Assembly: GCA_947632425.1 (NCBI GenBank)
Contig: CANRPG010000063.1
Location: 1 to 9,437, forward strand
Source of the DNA: an uncultured Clostridia bacterium
GTDB lineage: Bacteria > Bacillota > Clostridia > Oscillospirales > Ruminococcaceae
Reading direction: 5' to 3'
Length of the DNA stretch: 9,437 nucleotides
The notes under the pieces are model-generated. The model did no database searches. It was not told the DNA's origin and worked only from the letters and a program-made list of their open reading frames with translations. The position numbers and the translations under genes are program-made. This document shows positions 6,389-9,437 of this stretch, piece by piece; positions within the stretch are counted from its first letter, which is position 1; every line of letters starts with the position of its first letter.

Positions 6389-6697
6389 TTACTTGTCGGT
6401 ATCCTCAACAGCGTCAGCAATGCTGTCAAGACCTTCTTCAACGCTCTCTGCGCCTTCTTCAACTGCTTCAGCAGCCTTTTCCGAAGCCTCTTCTATAGCT
6501 TCCTGCGCAGTATCGGCGGCGTTTTCTACAGCCTCGGCGGCATCGTCGCACTCGGTGCAGCAATCGCAGTCGCACTCGTCGTCGAATTCCTCGTAATCAT
6601 ATTCTTCCATTTCTTTGCGCTTTTTCAGAGTGAAAAACGCAGCAGCAGCTCCTGCCAGAGCGGCAAGACCTACAAATACCTTAAAACCGTTGGCCAT
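6389..6697 (-). CDS. Small membrane-anchored acidic protein with Cys cluster
   Basis: The 102-residue protein has one N-terminal hydrophobic helix (about 7-24, rich in Ala/Gly/Phe) ending in a basic KKRK stop. A strongly acidic stretch follows, with five Cys within nine residues: C42, C44, C46, C47 and C50 in ECDCDCCTECDD. The rest (53-102) is an Ala/Glu helix in short repeats of the EEAAEAVEE type. The topology resembles YtxH-like small membrane proteins, but I do not recognise the family. The Cys/Asp cluster could bind a metal or be redox-active; this is inference. I start at ATG 6697 because AAGGAG (6708-6713) lies 10 bases before it; a longer reading frame upstream crosses its promoter. 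It has its own promoter and terminator. Confidence 0.85.
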   Translation of the reverse strand: MANGFKVFVGLAALAGAAAAFFTLKKRKEMEEYDYEEFDDECDCDCCTECDDAAEAVENAADTAQEAIEEASEKAAEAVEEGAESVEEGLDSIADAVEDTDK

Positions 6698-6733
6698 TGG
6701 TGAACATCTCCTTTTAAAAATTGGTCTAAGACG

Positions 6734-6762
6734 ATTATAACATATACCGAAACAAAATTCAA
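6734..6762 (-). promoter_or_regulatory. Sigma-A promoter of the Cys-cluster gene
   Basis: On the minus strand, TTGAAT (6762-6757), a 17-base spacer and TATAAT (6739-6734) preceded by TG one base upstream (extended -10). It separates this gene from rsmE although both run the same way. I see no convincing terminator between the two, so some read-through from rsmE is possible. Confidence 0.82.
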
Positions 6763-6806
6763 GCATTTTATACAAAAAATTTGTTTTCGGCGCATAATTT
6801 TTTTCA

Positions 6807-7526
6807 TTACATATTTTCGGTGAGGTGCATTATAATACTTACGGCGGCTATCGGAGCGGTCTCGCAGCGCAAAATTCTTTTCCCCAGCCATATCGGCAGA
6901 GCGCCGCAGTCTTTACAAAGCTCTACTTCTCTTTCGCTGAAACCGCCCTCGCTGCCTATCATCAGCGCAACGGTCTTTTTATCGGAAAACATATCGCCGC
7001 ACAGCCGCCTGCCGCCTTTTTCATAGCATATCAGCGAAATATCGCACTCTTTCATTTGTTTTGCAGCCGTCTCTATGCTTATTATGTCCGTCACCGTCGG
7101 TATGATACCGCGCCCCGACTGCTTTGCCGCGCCCTCGGCTATTTTTTGCAGCCGCGCACGCTTTTTCTCAAAGCTTTTGCCGTCAGGACGTGAGACACAT
7201 CTCTCGGTCAGCACGGGCACAATTTTGCAAACGCCCAGTTCCACAGCCTTTTGCACGATAAATTCAAGCTTGTCAAGTTTTGGCATTGCCTGAAAAAGCG
7301 TAAGTTCAATACTCGGCTCTGCTTTTGTTTTTTGTGATGAGAGCACGTCGCACAGCACTTCTTTATCTGAAATGCTGCGTATTTTGCATATGTATTCCAT
7401 GCCGCCGCTGCACAAGGTTATCTCATCACCAAGTCTCATTCTCAGCGAGCGCCCTATATGTACGGCATCGTCGCCTGTAATGCGCGCGGTGTTTTCGTGT
7501 ATATCATCGGTAAAAAATCTCGGCAT
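6807..7526 (-). CDS. rsmE: 16S rRNA (uracil-1498-N3)-methyltransferase RsmE
   Basis: RsmE uses S-adenosylmethionine to methylate U1498 of 16S rRNA in the 30S decoding region. It is a SPOUT (knotted) enzyme of about 240 residues, matching the 239 here. Signatures are MPRFF at the start, HIGRSLRMRLGDE (23-35) in the PUA-like part, KLEFIVQKAVELGV followed by IVPVLTERCV, the RLQKIAEGAAKQSGR segment, IGSEGGFS (190-197) and the knot LGKRILRCETA (214-224). The start at 7526 has GAGGTG (7534-7539) 7 bases upstream. In many clostridia rsmE lies downstream of the hrcA-dnaJ cluster; here it is divergent from hrcA, sharing a 222-base intergenic region. Confidence 0.96.
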   Translation of the reverse strand: MPRFFTDDIHENTARITGDDAVHIGRSLRMRLGDEITLCSGGMEYICKIRSISDKEVLCDVLSSQKTKAEPSIELTLFQAMPKLDKLEFIVQKAVELGVCKIVPVLTERCVSRPDGKSFEKKRARLQKIAEGAAKQSGRGIIPTVTDIISIETAAKQMKECDISLICYEKGGRRLCGDMFSDKKTVALMIGSEGGFSEREVELCKDCGALPIWLGKRILRCETAPIAAVSIIMHLTENM

Positions 7527-7547
7527 ATCAGTTCACCTCATACTATT

Positions 7548-7576
7548 ATTATATATTAAAGCTGCCCGATTTTCAA
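7548..7576 (-). promoter_or_regulatory. Sigma-A promoter of rsmE
   Basis: On the minus strand, TTGAAA (7576-7571), a 17-base spacer and TATAAT (7553-7548). It lies 21 bases upstream of the rsmE start codon and points away from the hrcA promoter, about 75 bases off. Confidence 0.82.
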
Positions 7577-7650
7577 TACGTTGGGGCAAAATATACAAAT
7601 AATTTGTTTTAAGGGGCTTTAACTTCGTGCAAAAAAATATTTCAACACTA

Positions 7651-7679
7651 TTGACAACGGGTCAAAATGGTGGTATCAT
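7651..7679 (+). promoter_or_regulatory. Sigma-A promoter of hrcA-grpE
   Basis: TTGACA (7651-7656), a 17-base spacer and TATCAT (7674-7679), with TG at 7671-7672 as an extended -10. The predicted start is near 7686, inside the CIRCE operator that begins four bases after the -10, the classical arrangement for HrcA repression. Confidence 0.9.
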
Positions 7680-7683
7680 ATAC

Positions 7684-7710
7684 TTAGCACTCAAAGAGTA
7701 AGAGTGCTAA
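7684..7710 (+). promoter_or_regulatory. CIRCE operator, HrcA binding site
   Basis: TTAGCACTC, nine spacer bases and GAGTGCTAA match the CIRCE consensus at all 18 arm positions. HrcA dimers bind this inverted repeat and repress; heat titrates HrcA off through GroE. It covers the predicted transcription start of the operon. Confidence 0.97.
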
Positions 7711-7733
7711 CACTTCATAAAAATAAGTGCTAA
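7707..7733 (+). promoter_or_regulatory. Second, degenerate CIRCE-like element
   Basis: CTAACACTT (7707-7715), nine spacer bases, then AAGTGCTAA (7725-7733). Against the CIRCE consensus the left arm matches 6 of 9 and the right arm 8 of 9, with the identical N9 spacing. It overlaps the right arm of the consensus element by four bases and ends just before the hrcA ribosome site. Confidence 0.5.
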
Positions 7734-7748
7734 CAAGGCGGTGAGAAT

Positions 7749-8780
7749 GTGGACGACAGAAAGCTGCGTATACTTACAGCGGTGGTAGACGAATATATTA
7801 TGACGGGCGAACCCGTGGGCTCAAAAGCGATAATGGGCGTTGTGAAGGCATCATCGGCTACGATACGCAACGAAATGGCGGAGCTTGAAAAGCAAGGGTA
7901 TTTAGAGCAGCCGCACACTTCGGCAGGCAGAGTGCCCACATATCTCGGCTACAGGCTTTATGTAGACCAGCTGCTGAAAACCGATCCGCTGACAGATGAC
8001 GAAAAGGAAATGCTCAACTCCATGATACCGCAAACGGGCGCGACGGACGATGAGATAATAAAAGATGCATCCCTTGCCTTGGCGCAGCTTACGCAGTGTG
8101 CAACTGTGGTAGCCAACGCCACGCCGAAATTTTCGGTAATATCGCGCGTTGAGGTAGTGCCGACCGGCAAGCGAATGTATGTCATACTGATGATAACATC
8201 TTCGGGTGCGATAAAAAACAAGGTGTGCAGGCTGGAGTTTGACCTCACGCACGAACAGCTTGACTTTTTCTCGCAGTTTATAAGAGAGAATTTAGAGGGT
8301 GTTGAAGTTGAAGCGCTTTCAGATGAACTTTTGCAGAGGCTTGAAACTGCGCTGGGCACTTACATGACGGTGCTTTCACCGTTGGTGAGCGAGATAATGA
8401 AGATGTCAAGAGAGATAGGACACGAGGAGTATTCTGTAAGCGGCGAGATGAATCTGCTTGCGCGTCCTGACGTTGACCGCAGCGAAATAATGACGTTTTT
8501 GGATAACAAAAAAGAGTTTGCCGACTTTTTGGGAACGAGCTTTGGTGGTCTGCACGTTATGTTCTCTCACGAAAAGGACAGCTTTGTTATAAGCAACTCG
8601 AGCCTGATAACATCGTCTTTCTCTAAAGACGGCAGGCAGGCAGGAACGCTGGGGCTTATAGGCCCGATGAGGATAGACTATGCAAAATATATACCGTATC
8701 TTGAATACTTTACCAACAAGATAACGCAGCTTCTCTCGGAAGATACGGACGATACAGACGACAGTGACAAGGAGCAGTAA
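7749..8780 (+). CDS. hrcA: Heat-inducible transcription repressor HrcA
   Basis: HrcA represses class I heat-shock operons by binding CIRCE. The 343-residue length is normal. The N-terminal winged helix is clear: RKLRILTAVVDEYIMTGEPVGSK (about 4-26), then SATIRNEMAELEKQGYLEQPHTSAGRVPT with GYRLYVDQLL to about 76. The rest is the sensing/dimerisation domain (for instance HEEYSVSGEMNLL and GPMRIDYAKYIPYLEYFT near the end), finished by an acidic Asp/Thr tail EDTDDTDDSDKEQ. The start is GTG at 7749: an in-frame stop lies at 7731-7733, and AAGG/GGTGAG ribosome signals lie at 7735-7745. It is first in the operon, two bases ahead of grpE, and should be autoregulated through the CIRCE site 39 bases upstream of its start. 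Confidence 0.97.
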   Translation: MDDRKLRILTAVVDEYIMTGEPVGSKAIMGVVKASSATIRNEMAELEKQGYLEQPHTSAGRVPTYLGYRLYVDQLLKTDPLTDDEKEMLNSMIPQTGATDDEIIKDASLALAQLTQCATVVANATPKFSVISRVEVVPTGKRMYVILMITSSGAIKNKVCRLEFDLTHEQLDFFSQFIRENLEGVEVEALSDELLQRLETALGTYMTVLSPLVSEIMKMSREIGHEEYSVSGEMNLLARPDVDRSEIMTFLDNKKEFADFLGTSFGGLHVMFSHEKDSFVISNSSLITSSFSKDGRQAGTLGLIGPMRIDYAKYIPYLEYFTNKITQLLSEDTDDTDDSDKEQ

Positions 8781-8782
8781 CA

Positions 8783-9364
8783 ATGAACGAGAATATTGAA
8801 AATACCGAAAACACCGAAAAGGTAGAAAGTACGGGAAGTACAGAGAATACAGAAAGTACGGAAAATACCGAAAATACGCAAGAAGCCGAAAACACTGCGG
8901 CAGAAGAAACCGTTCAGGAGCAGACCGAGGAAGAAAAACTTTCGGCTGAGCTTGCGGAGACGAAAGACAAGTATCTTAGGCTGATGGCTGAATATGATAA
9001 CTACAGAAAGCGCACCGCAAAGCAGATGATAGAGATGTCGGCGACGGTGAAGGGCGACACGATAGCGCAGCTTTTGCCGATATACGACAACTTTGAAAGG
9101 GCTGCAAACGCCGAAAGCGCTGACGAAACGTACAAATCGGGCGTTGAGATGATATTTAATCAGCTTACCGAGGCTATCAAGAAACTCGGCGTTGAGATAA
9201 TCGACCCGACGGGGCAGCCGTTCGACCCGAATATCGCAAACGCGGTATCGCAGATAGAAGACCCCGAGCTTGGCGAAAACACCGTCGCGCAGACTTTCCA
9301 GAAAGGCTACAAGATAGGCGACAGGGTGATACGCTACGCCATGGTGGTAGTGGCAAATGCATAA
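8783..9364 (+). CDS. grpE: Nucleotide exchange factor GrpE
   Basis: GrpE dimers release ADP from DnaK in the cytoplasm. The 193-residue protein has a long acidic low-complexity N-terminus (1-52) made of N/S-T-E triplets. It is followed by the coiled-coil helix with KYLRLMAEYDNYRKRT (63-78), then LLPIYDNFERA (97-107), the four-helix part, and the C-terminal beta domain with GQPFDPN (144-150) and FQKGYKIGDRVIRYAMVVV. Most GrpE proteins have a His in the FDPNxHxAV motif; here it is FDPNIANAV with Ala 152 at that place. AAGGAG (8769-8774) sits inside the end of hrcA, 8 bases before ATG, so the two genes are translationally close. dnaK should follow. Confidence 0.96.
   Translation: MNENIENTENTEKVESTGSTENTESTENTENTQEAENTAAEETVQEQTEEEKLSAELAETKDKYLRLMAEYDNYRKRTAKQMIEMSATVKGDTIAQLLPIYDNFERAANAESADETYKSGVEMIFNQLTEAIKKLGVEIIDPTGQPFDPNIANAVSQIEDPELGENTVAQTFQKGYKIGDRVIRYAMVVVANA
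8801..8881 (+). repeat. Nine 9-bp tandem units (N/S-T-E) in grpE
   Basis: Codons 7-33 of grpE fall into nine three-residue units of the type N/S-T-E (GAAAATACC-like DNA), with a few variants such as KVE, STG and NTQ. The 81-base block is imperfect, and similar units would allow copy-number change without a frameshift. Confidence 0.75.
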
Positions 9365-9434
9365 CAGCTTGTGACGGAGGCTTACAGCTTCCATAACATA
9401 GATCACAAAATATAATTGAAAGGATGAATGACTT

Positions 9435-9437
9435 ATG
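9435..9437 (+). CDS. dnaK: Start codon of the next gene, probably dnaK
   Basis: Only the ATG is inside the window, with AAAGGA (9419-9424) 10 bases upstream as ribosome site. The identity rests on the usual hrcA-grpE-dnaK order in Firmicutes, not on coding sequence. Other ATGs at 9424 and 9428 are too close to the ribosome site. The 70-base gap after grpE holds a weak 6-bp hairpin (9376-9392) and a TATAAT at 9411-9416 with no good -35. Confidence 0.45.

Noticed and set aside
9376..9392. Possible terminator or dnaK promoter in the grpE-dnaK gap
   Set aside because: The hairpin has six pairs with one wobble and no T-run. The TATAAT at 9411 has only a 3-of-6 match at the -35 position.
8678..9406. 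A 242-codon minus-strand open frame across hrcA and grpE
   Set aside because: It lies antisense to two clear family genes, is rich in Arg/Tyr/Phe/His as reverse frames of such genes are, and has no ribosome site. A shadow.

Overview
The window looks like chromosomal DNA from a Gram-positive anaerobe of the Oscillospirales/Ruminococcus type. This is inferred from the hrcA-grpE heat-shock operon with a CIRCE operator, strong Shine-Dalgarno sites, consensus sigma-A promoters, Thr-rich linkers in secreted proteins and a DUF6465-like protein. I see no transposase, phage gene, CRISPR array, tRNA or rRNA. No gene-free stretch exceeds 300 bases; the longest (126-358) holds a terminator and promoter signals.

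Layout. (1) 1-125 is the C-terminal end of an unidentified + strand gene, followed by a terminator. (2) 359-1294 (+) encodes a membrane-anchored protein with three PepSY-like repeats, ending at a probably bidirectional terminator shared with the convergent operon. (3) 5315-1368 (-) is a tight three-gene cell-surface operon: a class A beta-lactamase-fold lipoprotein, a CAP/SCP-domain protein with a C-terminal membrane anchor, and an ApbE flavin transferase lipoprotein. Both junctions are 12 nt, and at each the upstream stop codon forms part of the next ribosome binding site. (4) 6136-5425 (-) is a nucleoid-type operon of HU plus a small basic protein with an H1-like Lys/Ala tail, driven by a perfect consensus promoter. 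(5) 6697-6389 (-) encodes a small membrane-anchored acidic protein with a five-Cys cluster, on its own promoter. (6) 7526-6807 (-) is rsmE, divergent from (7) hrcA-grpE (7749-9364, +). The next start codon, at 9435-9437, is most likely dnaK, cut off by the window end.

How they work together. hrcA-grpE is the autoregulated heat-shock unit: HrcA should bind CIRCE at 7684-7710, over the transcription start, and GrpE is the nucleotide-exchange factor for DnaK. The three-gene operon sends three products to the cell surface, two of which have Thr-rich spacers; a joint function is not established. HU and its small partner are probably co-expressed DNA-binding proteins.

The best leads in the hunt are a second, degenerate CIRCE-like element overlapping the consensus one with the same 9-nt spacing, the HU/H1-like operon with a 12-bp palindrome between the genes, the Cys-cluster membrane protein, and the beta-lactamase-fold lipoprotein whose KTG motif reads KYG and in which no omega-loop glutamate is recognisable. 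I found no clearly new multi-gene defence or mobile system.
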